NCBI RefSeq assembly: GCF_000372365.1
Contig: NZ_AQUU01000001.1
Coordinates: 124,001 to 188,000 of the forward strand
Source: Aggregatibacter actinomycetemcomitans DSM 8324
GTDB lineage: Bacteria > Pseudomonadota > Gammaproteobacteria > Enterobacterales > Pasteurellaceae
Reading direction: 5' to 3'
DNA length: 64,000 nucleotides
A model generated the notes under the pieces. That model saw only the letters and a list, made by a program, of their open reading frames with translations. It ran no database searches and was not told where the DNA came from. The translations under genes and the position numbers were made by a program. Within the stretch, counting starts at the first letter, position 1. The number at the start of each line of letters is the position of its first letter. Shown here piece after piece: positions 30,732 through 41,967 of the stretch.

Positions 30732-32198
30732 TTATTGAGATAAATAGTTACGAACCACTTCCTGATCGGAAAAATGATATTTGGTTTTGCCGATAATTTG
30801 ATAGTCTTCGTGCCCTTTACCGGCAATTAAAATAACGTCATTTTCCACTGCACTTTTAATCGCGGTAGCAATGGCTTGTGCACGCTGATGAATAACTTGC
30901 ACGCTTTGCGGATGAACAAAACCGTTTAAAATATCCGCCATGATTTTCTTCGGTTCTTCCGTGCGTGGATTGTCGTCGGTGGCAATAACATGATCCGCCA
31001 ACTGCTCGGCAATTTTTGCCATTAGTGGGCGTTTACCGCTGTCACGATCGCCGCCACAGCCAAAAATGCACCAAAGTTTACCACGGCAATGTAGTCGTGC
31101 CGCCTGTAAGGCTTTTTCCAATGCGTCGGGTGTATGTGCATAATCCACAATCACCGTCGGTTTCTGTGGTGTGTGTAGCATTTCCATACGACCGCATACG
31201 CCGGTTAATTTATGTACGCTGTTAATGAGGCCGGATAAGGGATAATCAAGCGTTAGCAAGGTTGCGGTCACCAACAATAAATTGCTCACATTAAACGCAC
31301 CGATAAGCGGGCTTTGTAATTCGCCGTTGCCCCAGGAGGATTCAAACTGAATCGTTGCACCTTTGTGATTAAAACGCACATCGACAGCTTTCAGCCAGTT
31401 GGCTTGTTGCGGGAGAAAATCCGCCTTAGCGCTGACCGCCACAGCATGAGGCATTTCCGCCAACCACACCGCACCGACGGGATCATCCGCGTCAATAATC
31501 TGATAACGACTATCCAGCTCGGTAAACAGGCGTTTTTTTGCCGCTGCGTAATTTTCCATGGTGTGATGGTAATCCAAATGATCGCGGCTTAAATTGGTAA
31601 ACACCGCCGCGCTGAAATGCACGGATTCTACCCGATGCTGTACCAAACCATGGGAAGACACTTCAATCGCCGCAAAGTCTGCCCCTTTTGCGACGAAATC
31701 CGCCAGCGAAGATTGAATCTCGACGGCGGAACCGGTGGTATTAGCGGCTTCTTTTACCTGACCGAATAAACCGTTACCGATGGTGCCCATCACAGCACCG
31801 GTGTGTCCTAACAGTTGCGTCCATTGTGCCAATAATTGGGCAGTTGTAGTTTTGCCGTTGGTACCTGTCACGCCCACCAAAGTTAAGTGTTTGGAGGGAT
31901 ATTGATAAAACACATCGGCGAGACGGGATAAATTTTCGCTTAGCCGATAAAAGGCAATGAGAGGAATCCCCTGTTCGTAATGAACCTGAAGATGTTGCTG
32001 TGCAGAATCGGCTTCAAAAATGACCGCACTTGCGCCGTTGCGTAAGGCTTGCGGAATGTATTGGCGACCGTCGGTTTGGTGCCCTTTAATGGCAATAAAA
32101 AGACAGCCGGCCTTTGCAGTACGGCTGTCTAATGTCATTTCGGTAAGGTTGATGTCTCCGGCAATATCAATCCCTAAAAGTGCGGTTAATCGGTGCAT
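30732..32198 (-). CDS. murE: UDP-MurNAc-L-Ala-D-Glu--meso-diaminopimelate ligase
   Basis: A 488-aa Mur ligase adding the third residue. P-loop [15 protein letters not shown] is at about 108-122. The motif DNPRTEEP (about 400-407) is the signature for meso-diaminopimelate rather than lysine, consistent with dapE in this window. Length is typical (E. coli 495). It lies between ftsI and murF. Confidence 0.97.
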   Translation of the reverse strand: MHRLTALLGIDIAGDINLTEMTLDSRTAKAGCLFIAIKGHQTDGRQYIPQALRNGASAVIFEADSAQQHLQVHYEQGIPLIAFYRLSENLSRLADVFYQYPSKHLTLVGVTGTNGKTTTAQLLAQWTQLLGHTGAVMGTIGNGLFGQVKEAANTTGSAVEIQSSLADFVAKGADFAAIEVSSHGLVQHRVESVHFSAAVFTNLSRDHLDYHHTMENYAAAKKRLFTELDSRYQIIDADDPVGAVWLAEMPHAVAVSAKADFLPQQANWLKAVDVRFNHKGATIQFESSWGNGELQSPLIGAFNVSNLLLVTATLLTLDYPLSGLINSVHKLTGVCGRMEMLHTPQKPTVIVDYAHTPDALEKALQAARLHCRGKLWCIFGCGGDRDSGKRPLMAKIAEQLADHVIATDDNPRTEEPKKIMADILNGFVHPQSVQVIHQRAQAIATAIKSAVENDVILIAGKGHEDYQIIGKTKYHFSDQEVVRNYLSQ

Positions 32199-32215
32199 TG
32201 TTTTTTCTCATCAAT

Positions 32216-34039
32216 TTAGTTTACGCCACTCGCTTTTTTATCACTCAAACGCACAGTGCGTTTTACCGTTTTTTCCTGCCCCAAACCATCCGGCGCAATA
32301 TTGTTGGCGCGTAATGCGTAACCCATAATGCTGGAGAACAACGGTGCAGATACTGCACCACCGTAGTATTGACCTGCTTTCGGATCGTTAATCAGAACCA
32401 CCAAAGCATAACGTGGGTCGGAAATCGGTGCGATACCTGCGGTGTACGCCACATATTTATCTACATAACGACCGTTTTCCAATTTTTTCGCCGTACCGGT
32501 TTTCACACCGACACGATAACCATCCACCATGGCACGACCGTTTTTAATCGCCACTTTTTCCATCATGTTAACCACTTCACGGGTGATTTTTTCAGAGAAC
32601 ACACGATTCCCCACTACCGGCGGATCTACTTTAGTAATGGATAACGGGCGATAAATCCCAAAACTGCCTAACGTCATATAAGCACGTGCAATTTGTAAAG
32701 GCGTAGCATTGATTCCGTAACCATAAGCCACATTGGCGCGCTCAATATCCGACCAACGGGCACGATGTGCATTCAATAAACCGGATTGCTCACCGATTAA
32801 ACCTAAATCCGTTGCTTTACCTAATCCCGCATTTTGATAGGTTTCCATCAACGCATTCGGCGGCATACGCAACGCCAAACGGCTCACACCACGGTTACTG
32901 GAGTTTTCCAAAATACCGTCTAAAGTTAATTTATCACGAGGTGCCACGTCTTTGACTGCATGACCGTTTAAGACTAACGGACCGGTATTAATCACTTCGT
33001 CACGACGCACTGCACCACGTTGAAGTGCGGTCAAAACAACGAACGGTTTTACAGTGGAACCCGGTTCAAAGGTATCGGTAATCGCACGATTTCGCGTCAA
33101 TTCGGATTTCAGACCGGTACGGTTATTCGGGTTATAAGACGGCGCATTCGCCATCGCCAGCACCTCACCGGTCCGTACATCCACCAACACGGCGGTGCCT
33201 GATTCCGCTTTATTTTCCGCCACCGCTTTCTTAATTTCACGGTACACCATGGATTGTAATTTTTCGTCGATACTTAAGGTCACGTCTTGCGCATCATATT
33301 TCTTCACATCCGCAATATTTTCCACGATATTGCCAAGTTTATCTTTACGATAAGTACGCAAACCGGACTTGCCGATCAACATGGAATCAAAACTTTTCTC
33401 GATACCTTCAATACCCGCCCCATCAATGTTGGTATAACCAATTAAATGTGCGGTTTCTTCCACACGAGGATAAAAACGGCGAGACTCTGATTTCAACACA
33501 ATGCCGGTAATTTTTAAATCTTTAACATAGCTTGCCAGTGTCGGGGAAATCTGACGGGATAAATACACGAAGCGGGATTTCGGATCTTTTTCCACCCGTT
33601 TAAGTAAATTGCTGTATGAAATACCCAAGGCTTCCGCCAGTTTTTGCCAACGTTCTTTATCCTTCAGCGAGTTTTCATCAAAAATGAATTTTGGATCGGC
33701 AACCACGGAATACATCGGCACGCTAACGGAAAGCAACTGACCATTACGATCTAAAATCGAACCGCGTACGAACTGTACTTCCTGTTTGCGCAAGGAGCGC
33801 TTATCCGCCTCGTTAACCAACGGATCGGCATTCACAATTTGAATGTAAGCCGCTTGAGCGATAAGTGCGGTTAACCCCACCACAATAAAACTTAGTGCGG
33901 AGAAATAACGGCCTTTCAGGAAACTTCTTTCATAGACTTGTTTCGGTTTGTTCGGTTTTACCGCAGAACCGCTTTTAGAAGAAGTTTTTGTCGTTTTCTT
34001 TGGTTTTAAAGGTTTTACCGATTTATTAAATTTCACCAT
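32216..34039 (-). CDS. ftsI: Septal transpeptidase FtsI (PBP3)
   Basis: A 607-aa high-molecular-weight class B penicillin-binding protein that cross-links septal murein. A basic N-terminus is followed by one transmembrane anchor ([18 protein letters not shown]). Penicillin-binding motifs are GSTVKPF (SxxK), SSN (in [13 protein letters not shown]) and KTGTAKK. The region around KTG is where beta-lactam resistance substitutions arise in Haemophilus; no resistance call is made. I choose ATG 34039 (MVKFNKS), with AAGG eight bases upstream. GTG 34048 and ATG 34045 are alternatives. Confidence 0.95.
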   Translation of the reverse strand: MVKFNKSVKPLKPKKTTKTSSKSGSAVKPNKPKQVYERSFLKGRYFSALSFIVVGLTALIAQAAYIQIVNADPLVNEADKRSLRKQEVQFVRGSILDRNGQLLSVSVPMYSVVADPKFIFDENSLKDKERWQKLAEALGISYSNLLKRVEKDPKSRFVYLSRQISPTLASYVKDLKITGIVLKSESRRFYPRVEETAHLIGYTNIDGAGIEGIEKSFDSMLIGKSGLRTYRKDKLGNIVENIADVKKYDAQDVTLSIDEKLQSMVYREIKKAVAENKAESGTAVLVDVRTGEVLAMANAPSYNPNNRTGLKSELTRNRAITDTFEPGSTVKPFVVLTALQRGAVRRDEVINTGPLVLNGHAVKDVAPRDKLTLDGILENSSNRGVSRLALRMPPNALMETYQNAGLGKATDLGLIGEQSGLLNAHRARWSDIERANVAYGYGINATPLQIARAYMTLGSFGIYRPLSITKVDPPVVGNRVFSEKITREVVNMMEKVAIKNGRAMVDGYRVGVKTGTAKKLENGRYVDKYVAYTAGIAPISDPRYALVVLINDPKAGQYYGGAVSAPLFSSIMGYALRANNIAPDGLGQEKTVKRTVRLSDKKASGVN

Positions 34040-34056
34040 TTTCATCACCTTCAGCT

Positions 34057-34374
34057 TTACTCAAGAATAACAACTTCTTGTTCGGGGGTTGCACGCTGCA
34101 TGCCTAATTGTTTGGCAATTGCTTCAATTCGAGTGTTATCGCTTTGTGTCGCCTCTTCCAATTTTAAATTTAAAAATTCGTTTTCTAATGCTTGGTGCTG
34201 AAGAACCAAATCGCCTTTTTCCGCCACCAGACTCCGCGTTTTATGGGTAATCCACACTGTGCCGAGCGCAGTAATGACAATCAAAAATAACAAGATAAAG
34301 ACAAACTTATTCGACGTAAATAAGTCTTCCATAATAATGTCTTGTAACGGGTATCTATCGTTATTTTCCAACAT
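34057..34374 (-). CDS. ftsL: Cell division protein FtsL
   Basis: A 105-aa bitopic protein with one transmembrane segment ([19 protein letters not shown], about 24-42) followed by a periplasmic coiled coil ([21 protein letters not shown]). It pairs with FtsB and FtsQ. Its ATG overlaps the rsmH stop by one base (TGATG), and it precedes ftsI by 17 bases. Confidence 0.93.
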   Translation of the reverse strand: MLENNDRYPLQDIIMEDLFTSNKFVFILLFLIVITALGTVWITHKTRSLVAEKGDLVLQHQALENEFLNLKLEEATQSDNTRIEAIAKQLGMQRATPEQEVVILE

Positions 34375-35342
34375 CAGTTTATTCTCTCCGCAATGCGCAA
34401 CACGGCACTTCTGGCTCTTGGGTTTTGTACAATCTCGGCTTCACTCGGCATAATCGCTTTACCGATCACTTTTAACCTCCGATTGCGCTGAATTTGATCT
34501 TCGCGTAACGGAAGCCCTTTCGGAATGACTTCGCCTTGGCTTTGTTTGCGCATAAATTGCTTGACCATACGATCTTCCAGCGAATGGAAACTGATCACGG
34601 ATAAACGCCCCTTAGGGGCTAACACGCTTAATGCGGACTGCAATACATTTTCCAATTCATCCAACTCGGCATTAATATAAATCCGAATTGCCTGAAAGCT
34701 GCGGGTTGCCGGATGTTTGTATTTATCTTTAAACGGCACTGCCTGTGTAATGAGTTCTGCGAGTTGCAAAGTGCGCGCTAAAAATTCACCGCCATTTTGC
34801 ACCGCACTTTTGTTGTAGTCGACGATGACTTTGGCGATGCGCTTGGCAAAACGTTCCTCACCGAAGGTTTTTAACACCCATGCCAAATCCTGCTCGGAAA
34901 CCTGTGCAAGCCATTCGGCAGCAGATATGCCTTTTGAACTGTCCATCCGCATATCTAACGGACCATCTTTCATAAAACTGAAACCGCGTTCTGCATCGTC
35001 CAATTGCGGCGAAGACACGCCAAGATCAAGCAAAATGCCATCAACCTTGCCGACTAAACCGAATTTTTCACAAATCGGCAGGATTTCCGAGAAAGTATTG
35101 TGTTCAATATGAAAACGCGGATCTTGAATTTTTTGTGCTTCAGCTACCGCCTGCGGATCGCGATCGATGGCAATCAACTTGCCGTTCACCGATAATTGGG
35201 AAAGGATTAAACGGGAGTGTCCACCACGCCCAAACGTACCATCAATATAAATGCCGTTTTCTTTCAACGCCAAGCCGTCCACGGTTTCATGTAATAAAAC
35301 CGTCAAATGCTCAGTTGAAGAAAAGGTATTTAAATGCGTCAT
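34374..35342 (-). CDS. rsmH: 16S rRNA m4C1402 methyltransferase
   Basis: A 322-aa SAM-dependent enzyme methylating N4 of C1402 in the ribosomal P site. N-terminal [13 protein letters not shown], the SAM motif [14 protein letters not shown] (about 34-47), [20 protein letters not shown] (about 104-123) and [13 protein letters not shown] (about 257-269) are all diagnostic. Length is near E. coli RsmH (313). It is the second gene of the cluster, separated from mraZ by about 110 bases. Confidence 0.96.
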   Translation of the reverse strand: MTHLNTFSSTEHLTVLLHETVDGLALKENGIYIDGTFGRGGHSRLILSQLSVNGKLIAIDRDPQAVAEAQKIQDPRFHIEHNTFSEILPICEKFGLVGKVDGILLDLGVSSPQLDDAERGFSFMKDGPLDMRMDSSKGISAAEWLAQVSEQDLAWVLKTFGEERFAKRIAKVIVDYNKSAVQNGGEFLARTLQLAELITQAVPFKDKYKHPATRSFQAIRIYINAELDELENVLQSALSVLAPKGRLSVISFHSLEDRMVKQFMRKQSQGEVIPKGLPLREDQIQRNRRLKVIGKAIMPSEAEIVQNPRARSAVLRIAERIN

Positions 35343-35451
35343 AATCCATTACCAATGGTAAATAAAAATTACAATGTAAAATAAAGAGAAGATAGAGCGG
35401 CGTAACTGCCGCTTATCTTTTGCTAGTGCCGCTGTTCTGTGAGTTTGCCTC

Positions 35452-35910
35452 TTATAATGACAGCGTTTTTAATTTTTCCGATAATGCAAAAGTATCCGTT
35501 GCACCTAATGCCATGTCTTGTTCCACCTGGGCTTTCCATTCCGCATCACTCCAGATTTCAAATTTATTTAATTGCCCGACCAGCATAATGGATTTTTCTA
35601 ATTTGGCGTGTTGGCGCAGTGGACCGCTAATTAAAATCCGCCCTGCACTATCCAACTCACACTCGGTGGCATAACCCAACATCACCCGTTGCAAACTGCG
35701 TTGTACAGGATCAAAGTTGGAAAGTTCGAGTAGCTTTTGTTCAATAACTTCCCATTCCTGCAACGGATAAAGCAATAAACAAGGTTGACGAATATCCACG
35801 GTGCAAACCATTTGCCCTTGATTTTGTTCCAAAAGTTCGGCGCGATAGCGGGTCGGGATAGAAATTCTACCCTTCGCATCTAAATTAACCGCCGAAGCTC
35901 CACGAAACAT
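35452..35910 (-). CDS. mraZ: Transcriptional regulator MraZ
   Basis: A 152-aa AbrB-fold protein that binds DNA as a ring-shaped multimer and represses its own cluster. Two MraZ repeats are visible: [20 protein letters not shown] (about 7-26) and the second with [19 protein letters not shown] (about 81-99), both with the DxxGR core. The frame is open to 36024, but ATG 35910 with AAAGGAATAAATTG gives the family length of exactly 152. MraZ-type operator repeats lie 60-83 bases upstream. Confidence 0.96.
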   Translation of the reverse strand: MFRGASAVNLDAKGRISIPTRYRAELLEQNQGQMVCTVDIRQPCLLLYPLQEWEVIEQKLLELSNFDPVQRSLQRVMLGYATECELDSAGRILISGPLRQHAKLEKSIMLVGQLNKFEIWSDAEWKAQVEQDMALGATDTFALSEKLKTLSL

Positions 35911-35969
35911 CAATTTATTCCTTTTTTCCGTTTGGATGGTCAGAATTTGGGATTTTCTTCCAAAATTCT

Positions 35970-35993
35970 CCACAAAAAAACACTTTCTACCAC
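35970..35993 (-). promoter_or_regulatory. MraZ operator repeats
   Basis: On the minus strand GTGG (35993-35990), GTG (35983-35981) and GTGG (35973-35970) recur with an exact 10-base period. This is the spacing of the TGGG-type direct repeats bound by MraZ in other bacteria. The middle copy is degenerate (GTGT). The position upstream of mraZ supports autoregulation. Confidence 0.65.
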
Positions 35994-36002
35994 TTTCCGC
36001 TA

Positions 36003-36031
36003 AGTTTATTATTTGTTTGCTCAAGTTGCAA
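36003..36031 (-). promoter_or_regulatory. Candidate promoter of the mra cluster
   Basis: Minus strand: TTGCAA (36031-36026), 17 bases, then TAAACT (36008-36003). Both hexamers match the sigma-70 consensus at four or more positions. The MraZ repeats start just past the -10, where a bound repressor would block transcription. Confidence 0.45.
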
Positions 36032-36098
36032 GCTGTTTCAGGATCTTCTACGTAAAGTTTTTTAAGTCAGGATCTTTTTAAGCCGAAATCACAGATAT

Positions 36099-36134
36099 AA
36101 AAAAACACCCTGCCAATTTTCATTAGCAGGGTGT
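36099..36134 (-). terminator. Terminator after the CstA-family gene
   Basis: ACACCCTGC (36105-36113) pairs with GCAGGGTGT (36126-36134), nine perfect pairs, with a T run following on the minus strand. Confidence 0.85.
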
Positions 36135-36173
36135 GTGCTTTAAATGCTTACCACAAAAGTGCGGTAGAAATTT

Positions 36174-37772
36174 TTATTGTTTTGCGAAGTTATCCTCTAA
36201 CGCATCAGGATCCGGCTCACCCGAACGTTTAACCAATACGAAGAACAATACAACGCATACGATGGTGGTTGCGAAACCTAAATAAACAGACAACTGATAA
36301 TCTAAGCTAAAACCGATCTTGTTGTAGTACAGGTAGGTCGCACAAACGGTGGTGATAAACCATGCCGGGATTGAAGCTACCCAGTGGAATTTATGGTAGC
36401 GATACAAATAAGCTGCCGCTGTCCATAACATCACCATAGCAGTCATTTGGTTTGCCCAAGTGAAATAGCGCCATAACACGCTGAAGTCAATGGTAGAGAC
36501 AAAATAACCTAACGCAAACAATGGAAGTGCAATCAATAAACGTTTGGAAAGTACACGTTGATCAACACGGAAGATTTCCGCCAATTGTAAACGTGCCGCA
36601 CGGAAGGCTGTATCGCCGGATGTAATTGGTAATACCACTACACCTAACACGGCAAAAATCCCCCCTACAAAACCTAAGAAATGTAATGAACTGTCATATA
36701 CAACCTTAGACGGTGAACCCGCAGTGATCGCGTCTTGTAACGCTTGTGGATTCTCATAGAATGCAAGACCGACCGTACACCAGACTAAAGCAATAATACC
36801 TTCCGTAATCATCGCACCATAGAAAATAAAGCGACCTTCTTTTTCATTTTCTGCACAACGTGCCATTAATGGAGTTTGAGTGGCATGGAAGCCGGACAGT
36901 GCACCACAGGAAATGGTTAAGAACAGGAGCGGCCAAATCGGAACATCACCTTTTACTTGGAAGTTTTGTGTAAATTTATCCCAAGTTAAACCTTGACCAT
37001 CTGCATCCACCGTGCGGAAGAATTCAATTGGATCCGCAGCACTGAAATGTGCAGAGACTAAACCATACACCATACCCACAGACATGAAGAGTAATAACGC
37101 ACCAAAGAGCGGATAAATTCGACCGATAATTTTATCAATTGGCAATAAGGTAGCAAGGATATAGTAAGCAAAAATAGCGAGTGTCCAAACAGAAACCACT
37201 GTTGCTTTATCCATGCCCCATACTTGAATACCACCGGCTTCAACGGAATGATGTAGCACTTCAGCATCACCTAGTTGCAAAGCACCTTGTGATACGCCGA
37301 AAATATCCATCGTGATGGTACCCATTAACTGTGCAGGGCTTGCCACAAATACCACCCCGACTAATAAAAGAAGAATCAGCGCTAAAAGATTAATGAAAAC
37401 TTTAACTGGACGACCTAAAAATTTGCCTGCCAAATAAGGCATGGTTGCGCCACCGTGACGAATACTTAACATACCGCAGAAATAATCGTGCACCGCACCG
37501 GCAAAAATACAACCGAGCACAATCCACAACATTGCCACCGGTCCGTATAACGCTCCCAGAATCGGACCAAAAATCGGACCGGTACCGGCAATATTTAGTA
37601 ATTGGATTAACCAAATTTTGGTTTTTGACATTGGCATGTAATCCACGCCATCAGTGAGTTCGTAAGCAGGCGTTTGACGTTTGGGATTAATAGCAAAAAT
37701 CTTTTCGACGACTTTGCCATAAATAAAATACCCTAAAATCAACATTAAAACACAGAAGAAAAACCACAACAT
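36174..37772 (-). CDS. CstA-family peptide/pyruvate transporter
   Basis: A 532-aa polytopic inner membrane protein of the carbon starvation (CstA) family, which imports small carbon sources such as pyruvate or peptides by proton symport. The N-terminal GYFIYGKVVEKIF and the stretches LLNIAGTGPIFGPILGALYGPVAMLWI and GAVHDYFCGMLSIRHGGATMPYL are family hallmarks. At 532 aa it is shorter than E. coli CstA (701) and belongs to a shorter branch, so the substrate is uncertain. A near-perfect CRP site lies about 160 bases upstream of the start and a terminator follows. Gene alone on its transcript. Confidence 0.9.
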   Translation of the reverse strand: MLWFFFCVLMLILGYFIYGKVVEKIFAINPKRQTPAYELTDGVDYMPMSKTKIWLIQLLNIAGTGPIFGPILGALYGPVAMLWIVLGCIFAGAVHDYFCGMLSIRHGGATMPYLAGKFLGRPVKVFINLLALILLLLVGVVFVASPAQLMGTITMDIFGVSQGALQLGDAEVLHHSVEAGGIQVWGMDKATVVSVWTLAIFAYYILATLLPIDKIIGRIYPLFGALLLFMSVGMVYGLVSAHFSAADPIEFFRTVDADGQGLTWDKFTQNFQVKGDVPIWPLLFLTISCGALSGFHATQTPLMARCAENEKEGRFIFYGAMITEGIIALVWCTVGLAFYENPQALQDAITAGSPSKVVYDSSLHFLGFVGGIFAVLGVVVLPITSGDTAFRAARLQLAEIFRVDQRVLSKRLLIALPLFALGYFVSTIDFSVLWRYFTWANQMTAMVMLWTAAAYLYRYHKFHWVASIPAWFITTVCATYLYYNKIGFSLDYQLSVYLGFATTIVCVVLFFVLVKRSGEPDPDALEDNFAKQ

Positions 37773-37930
37773 ATAAGCATCCTACAGAGAGAGAAAAGTG
37801 AATTTAATGAATCAGAGAAATCATCGGTTCGGGTTGATTTAAACTCGAAACCGAGCAAGCGAAGCTATTTTAGGGTGCGGTTACTATTAAGTAAATAAAC
37901 TATGATCCTTCGCTTCAAAATATCTTTACA

Positions 37931-37952
37931 AAATGTGATGTTAATCACATTT
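37931..37952. promoter_or_regulatory. CRP-cAMP binding site
   Basis: AAATGTGATGTTAATCACATTT: both half sites (TGTGA and TCACA) are perfect with a six-base spacer, and the flanking AAA and TTT extend the palindrome. It most likely activates the CstA-family gene, as cAMP-CRP does for cstA in E. coli. The 158-base distance to the start codon implies a long leader. Confidence 0.85.
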
Positions 37953-38154
37953 TCATGCTGAACGAAAAAGTGCGGTATAAATTTCTTATGTTTTAAACAA
38001 AAAATCGCCGGGTTATACGCTTTATCAAAACTTATTTCGTCACAGAAATCATGTTATATCACTACCCTGAAAACATGAAATTCCACTTAATTTTAGGACA
38101 ATTTTAATTGGTGCTGATTATGGCCTGCCGGATAGCCAATAGTAAATAACAAAG

Positions 38155-38262
38155 GGCGACATTCCGCCCACTTTTCGATACCTACTTCTCTACCCATTTA
38201 GCATAAATTCTCGGACATTCATTATTATTCTTAATCTTCGCAAGCCCTTTATTCAGGTTCTC
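38155..38262 (-). pseudogene. Decayed 3' end of an artJ-like substrate-binding protein gene
   Basis: On the minus strand from 38262 to the TAG at 38182 the frame reads ENLNKGLAKIKNNNECPR then IYAKWVEK. This aligns without gaps to the last residues of the neighbouring artI product ([18 protein letters not shown], then IYDKWMTK). Going further 5' the frame has a stop within seven codons and no further similarity. A hairpin (GGGCG/CGCCC near 38155-38170) follows the stop, like an old terminator. In E. coli artJ lies directly after artM, where this fragment sits. The remaining bases of 37953-38154 show no gene. Confidence 0.7.
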
Positions 38263-38313
38263 TTGTAGGGTTTAGTCTACTTTAAAAAACGCTTGGAAAA
38301 ATCACCGCACTTT

Positions 38314-39000
38314 TTAGACGCTTTTCATAGCCAAGCGCTCAAAGGCAAGTACTTTGTTTTCCAGTCTGCGCAATAAGAGTGTTGCGATACCGGTGATAAT
38401 CAGATAAATACCGCCGGCAATACCATAAATCGTAAGCGCATCGTAGTCCGTGCCATAAAGCTGGCGGGCGTAACCCATAATATCCATGATAGTAATGGTG
38501 GACGCCAACGCTGTGCCTTTAAACACCAAAATAATTTCATTGGAATACGAAGGCAATGCGCGTTTTAACGCATACGGAATCAAGATTTTCAAGGTTTGTA
38601 AACGGCTTAACCCAAGCGCTTCGCAACTTTCCCATTGTACTTTCGGAATGGCTTTTACCGCGCCGTGGAATAATTGGGTGGAATATGCCGAACTGTTTAA
38701 CGCCAATGTCAACGCCGCGCAAAACCACGCATTAGATAACACCGACCACAATGGGCTGTTGACGATCCACTGAAATTGCCCCGGTCCCGCATAAATCAAA
38801 AAGAATTGCACCAATAACGGCGTGCCGGTGAATAAAGTAAGGTATAAATTGACCGCACTTTTAACCGCTTTATTGCCCATAGTAAGCAAAACGGTCAGCA
38901 CCAGCGCCAAGAAAAACGCAATCGCCAATGAAACGACGGTTAATAACAAACTGGTAGGAATGCCCTGTGCAATAACGCTTAAATACTCTTGAAACATCAT
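38314..39000 (-). CDS. artM: Arginine ABC transporter permease ArtM
   Basis: A 228-aa inner membrane permease with about five transmembrane segments. The EAA loop reads ESCEALGLSRLQTLKILIPYALKRALP (about 128-154), marking a polar amino acid permease. It overlaps artQ by one base (stop/start) and is the last intact gene of artPIQM. The arginine assignment rests on gene order and partner sequences rather than on specificity residues. Confidence 0.9.
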   Translation of the reverse strand: MMFQEYLSVIAQGIPTSLLLTVVSLAIAFFLALVLTVLLTMGNKAVKSAVNLYLTLFTGTPLLVQFFLIYAGPGQFQWIVNSPLWSVLSNAWFCAALTLALNSSAYSTQLFHGAVKAIPKVQWESCEALGLSRLQTLKILIPYALKRALPSYSNEIILVFKGTALASTITIMDIMGYARQLYGTDYDALTIYGIAGGIYLIITGIATLLLRRLENKVLAFERLAMKSV

Positions 39001-39662
39001 TACACTCCTCTTTCAAAGCGGGTAAAACGCAGTTCTAATTTACGAATACCCACTTGGCTCACTAAAGTGACCAGTAAGTAAATCAAGGCAGCAATGCCAT
39101 ACCAAGTGAAAGGCTGATGGGTATTGGTGTTAATCAGCTGTGCCTGACGCATTAAATCATCCACCCCGATTAAAGAAATGAGTGCAGTATCTTTCAACAA
39201 CACTAACCATTGATTGCTCAAGCCCGGCAGCGCGTGACGCCATACTTGCGGCATAACGATATGAATGAAAGTATAGCCTTTACTCAAGCCTAATGCCGCG
39301 CCGGATTCCCATTGACCTTTAGCAATCGCCTGAATGGCACCGCGCAACGTTTGTGAAGCATAAGCCGCAAAAATAAGGGAAAGGGCAAACACACCGCAAC
39401 CGAACGCACCGAATTCGATGTAATCGCCGGTGATCATTTCCACCACTTCGCTGGAACCGAAATACACCAGTAACACCACCAGAATTTCCGGTAAGCCGCG
39501 TAATAAGGCGACAAACACCGCCATCGGTTTGCCCACAAAGCGGTTGGCTTCCAGCACAGCGAACAGCATCCCCAAAATCAGCCCAAGCACCAACGAACAA
39601 ACCGCAAGCCCCAAAGTCATCAGGGCTGCGGTAAACATTAAAGAAAAATAATCGGAAAACAT
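39000..39662 (-). CDS. artQ: Arginine ABC transporter permease ArtQ
   Basis: A 220-aa permease of the polar amino acid type with about five transmembrane helices. The EAA loop is [29 protein letters not shown] (about 118-146). Its last base is shared with artM's start codon and it begins five bases after artI. ArtQ and ArtM form the membrane channel heterodimer. Confidence 0.9.
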   Translation of the reverse strand: MFSDYFSLMFTAALMTLGLAVCSLVLGLILGMLFAVLEANRFVGKPMAVFVALLRGLPEILVVLLVYFGSSEVVEMITGDYIEFGAFGCGVFALSLIFAAYASQTLRGAIQAIAKGQWESGAALGLSKGYTFIHIVMPQVWRHALPGLSNQWLVLLKDTALISLIGVDDLMRQAQLINTNTHQPFTWYGIAALIYLLVTLVSQVGIRKLELRFTRFERGV

Positions 39663-39666
39663 AAGA

Positions 39667-40386
39667 TTATTTGGTCATCCATTTATCATAGATTTTTTGA
39701 TACTCGCCGTTAGCTTTGATCGCCGCCAAAACTTTATTAAGGCTTTCCGTCAAGACTTTGTTGGATTTGTTCATGGCTATACCCAACCCATTACCGAAAT
39801 ATTTTTTATTGGTCACTTTGTCACCGACAAATTGAATTTCCGCCTCTTTGGAAATCATGTCCGCAAGCACGGCAGTATCACCGAAGATAATATCAATACG
39901 CCCGTTTTTTAAGTCCAGAATCGCATCTTGCAGGCTGGCGTAAGATTTCGGTGCATATTGTTTGGTTTCGGCAACGGTATATTGTTGGAAGGTGGTGCCG
40001 TTTTGCACGCCGACATTTTTCGCGCTGTCCAATGTGGCTTTGCCTTTTAACGCCACGTAACTTGCGGTGCTGTCATAATAAGGATCGGAGAATAACACTT
40101 GTTTCGCGCGCGCTTCGGTAATATCCATGGCGGAAATTGCCGCATCAAAACGCTTTGATCTTAAATTGGTAATTAAAGAATCAAAGGCTTCACCTTTAAA
40201 ATGGCAGGTAGCTTGAATTTCTTTACAAATGGCGTTCGCAATGTCCACATCAAAACCGATAATTTCGCCTTTTTCGTTAGTGAATTCAAACGGCGGGTAG
40301 CTCGGTTCCATGGCGAAAGTTAAATCCTGTGCGTTAGCCACAACGGCGGAACCCAATAAAATGGCGCTTAGCAGTAATTTTTTCAT
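39667..40386 (-). CDS. artI: Arginine-binding periplasmic protein ArtI
   Basis: A 239-aa periplasmic binding protein of family 3. The signal peptide [20 protein letters not shown] is cleaved after ANA. The signature [14 protein letters not shown] (about 42-55) follows. The start is ATG 40386 with TAGGAGAAATAAC upstream; a six-codon upstream extension lacks such a site. It is the second gene of artPIQM. Its 3' end shares clear similarity with the remnant downstream of artM. Confidence 0.93.
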   Translation of the reverse strand: MKKLLLSAILLGSAVVANAQDLTFAMEPSYPPFEFTNEKGEIIGFDVDIANAICKEIQATCHFKGEAFDSLITNLRSKRFDAAISAMDITEARAKQVLFSDPYYDSTASYVALKGKATLDSAKNVGVQNGTTFQQYTVAETKQYAPKSYASLQDAILDLKNGRIDIIFGDTAVLADMISKEAEIQFVGDKVTNKKYFGNGLGIAMNKSNKVLTESLNKVLAAIKANGEYQKIYDKWMTK

Positions 40387-40406
40387 GTTATTTCTCCTAC
40401 TCAATG

Positions 40407-41141
40407 TTAAATATTATGTGATAAATATTGTTTAAATTGTTCCGTATGCGGCTGTTCAAAGCAGGTCTTATCACCGATTTCAATAATATGCCCCTGTTCC
40501 ATATACACCACTTTGGTCGCCACTTTTTTCGCCACATTCACCTCGTGGGTGACGATAACCTGCGTAATACCGGTTTGTTGCAATTCTTCAATAATGGACA
40601 CGATCTGCGCGGTAATTTCCGGATCCAGCGCCGCCGTAGGCTCGTCAAATAACAACACTTGCGGCTTCATCATTAATGCGCGGGCAATCGCCACACGCTG
40701 TTGCTGACCGCCGGACAAATGCAACGGAAAACGATCGGCGAATTCATCCAAACGCAAACGCTGTAATAATTCAAGTGCCCGTTGCTTGGCTTCCGTTTCG
40801 CTGACACCGAGAATTTTCATTGGCGCTTCAATTAAATTCTGTAACACCGTCATGTGCGGCCACAAATTATATTGCTGGAACACCATGCCCACATCGCGAC
40901 GCAATTGGCGAAGCTGTTTCGGGTCGTTACCGGAAGATAAATCAAACTGGTTATTGGCAATGCTCAATTTACCGGATTGCGGCACTTCCAACAGGTTCAG
41001 GGTACGAATTAAGGTGCTTTTCCCCGCCCCACTTGGTCCCAGCAACACTAGTACATCGCCATCATCGGCGGTTAAGTTAATATCAAACAAGGCTTGGTTC
41101 GCGCCATAAAAAAAATTCAAATTCTCAACACTAATTGTCAT
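40407..41141 (-). CDS. artP: Arginine ABC transporter ATP-binding protein ArtP
   Basis: A 244-aa ABC ATPase. Walker [10 protein letters not shown] (about 35-43), signature [14 protein letters not shown] (about 142-155), Walker [15 protein letters not shown] and the H-loop VTHE are all intact. It leads the artPIQM operon, preceded by a candidate ArgR box. Confidence 0.94.
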   Translation of the reverse strand: MTISVENLNFFYGANQALFDINLTADDGDVLVLLGPSGAGKSTLIRTLNLLEVPQSGKLSIANNQFDLSSGNDPKQLRQLRRDVGMVFQQYNLWPHMTVLQNLIEAPMKILGVSETEAKQRALELLQRLRLDEFADRFPLHLSGGQQQRVAIARALMMKPQVLLFDEPTAALDPEITAQIVSIIEELQQTGITQVIVTHEVNVAKKVATKVVYMEQGHIIEIGDKTCFEQPHTEQFKQYLSHNI

Positions 41142-41197
41142 TGTTTGTTACTTCTCTACATTTAGTCATCGTTAAAATTGAAAACATATTAGTATTT

Positions 41198-41215
41198 AGT
41201 GAATAATTATGCAAA
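41198..41215. promoter_or_regulatory. Candidate ArgR operator upstream of artP
   Basis: AGTGAATAATTATGCAAA resembles the 18-base ARG box (A/T-N-TGAAT-A/T4-ATTCA-N-A/T) with most palindrome positions kept. It lies 57 bases before the artP start. ArgR control of art genes is known in E. coli; here it is inference. Confidence 0.5.
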
Positions 41216-41226
41216 TGAAACTTATA

Positions 41227-41252
41227 AAAAATCCCAACTCATTTTGGGATTT
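41227..41252. terminator. Terminator after gmhA
   Basis: AAAATCCCA pairs with TGGGATTTT, giving a nine-pair stem with A and T tracts on both sides. It lies 30 bases beyond the gmhA stop on the minus strand. Confidence 0.8.
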
Positions 41253-41281
41253 TAAAAACGTTTGTCAAAATGACCGCACTT

Positions 41282-41890
<609 letters not shown>

Positions 41891-41967
41891 TTAACGTGAA
41901 AAGTCGGTAGATTGTATGCAAAAACAGCGTATCGCTCAATACCCGAGAAATTCATTAGCCGCAGAAA

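Noticed and set aside
36041-36080. Direct repeat TCAGGATCTT upstream of mraZ
   Set aside because: Two ten-base copies about 30 bases apart, upstream of the candidate -35; no known regulator fits and chance is plausible in a short AT-rich region.
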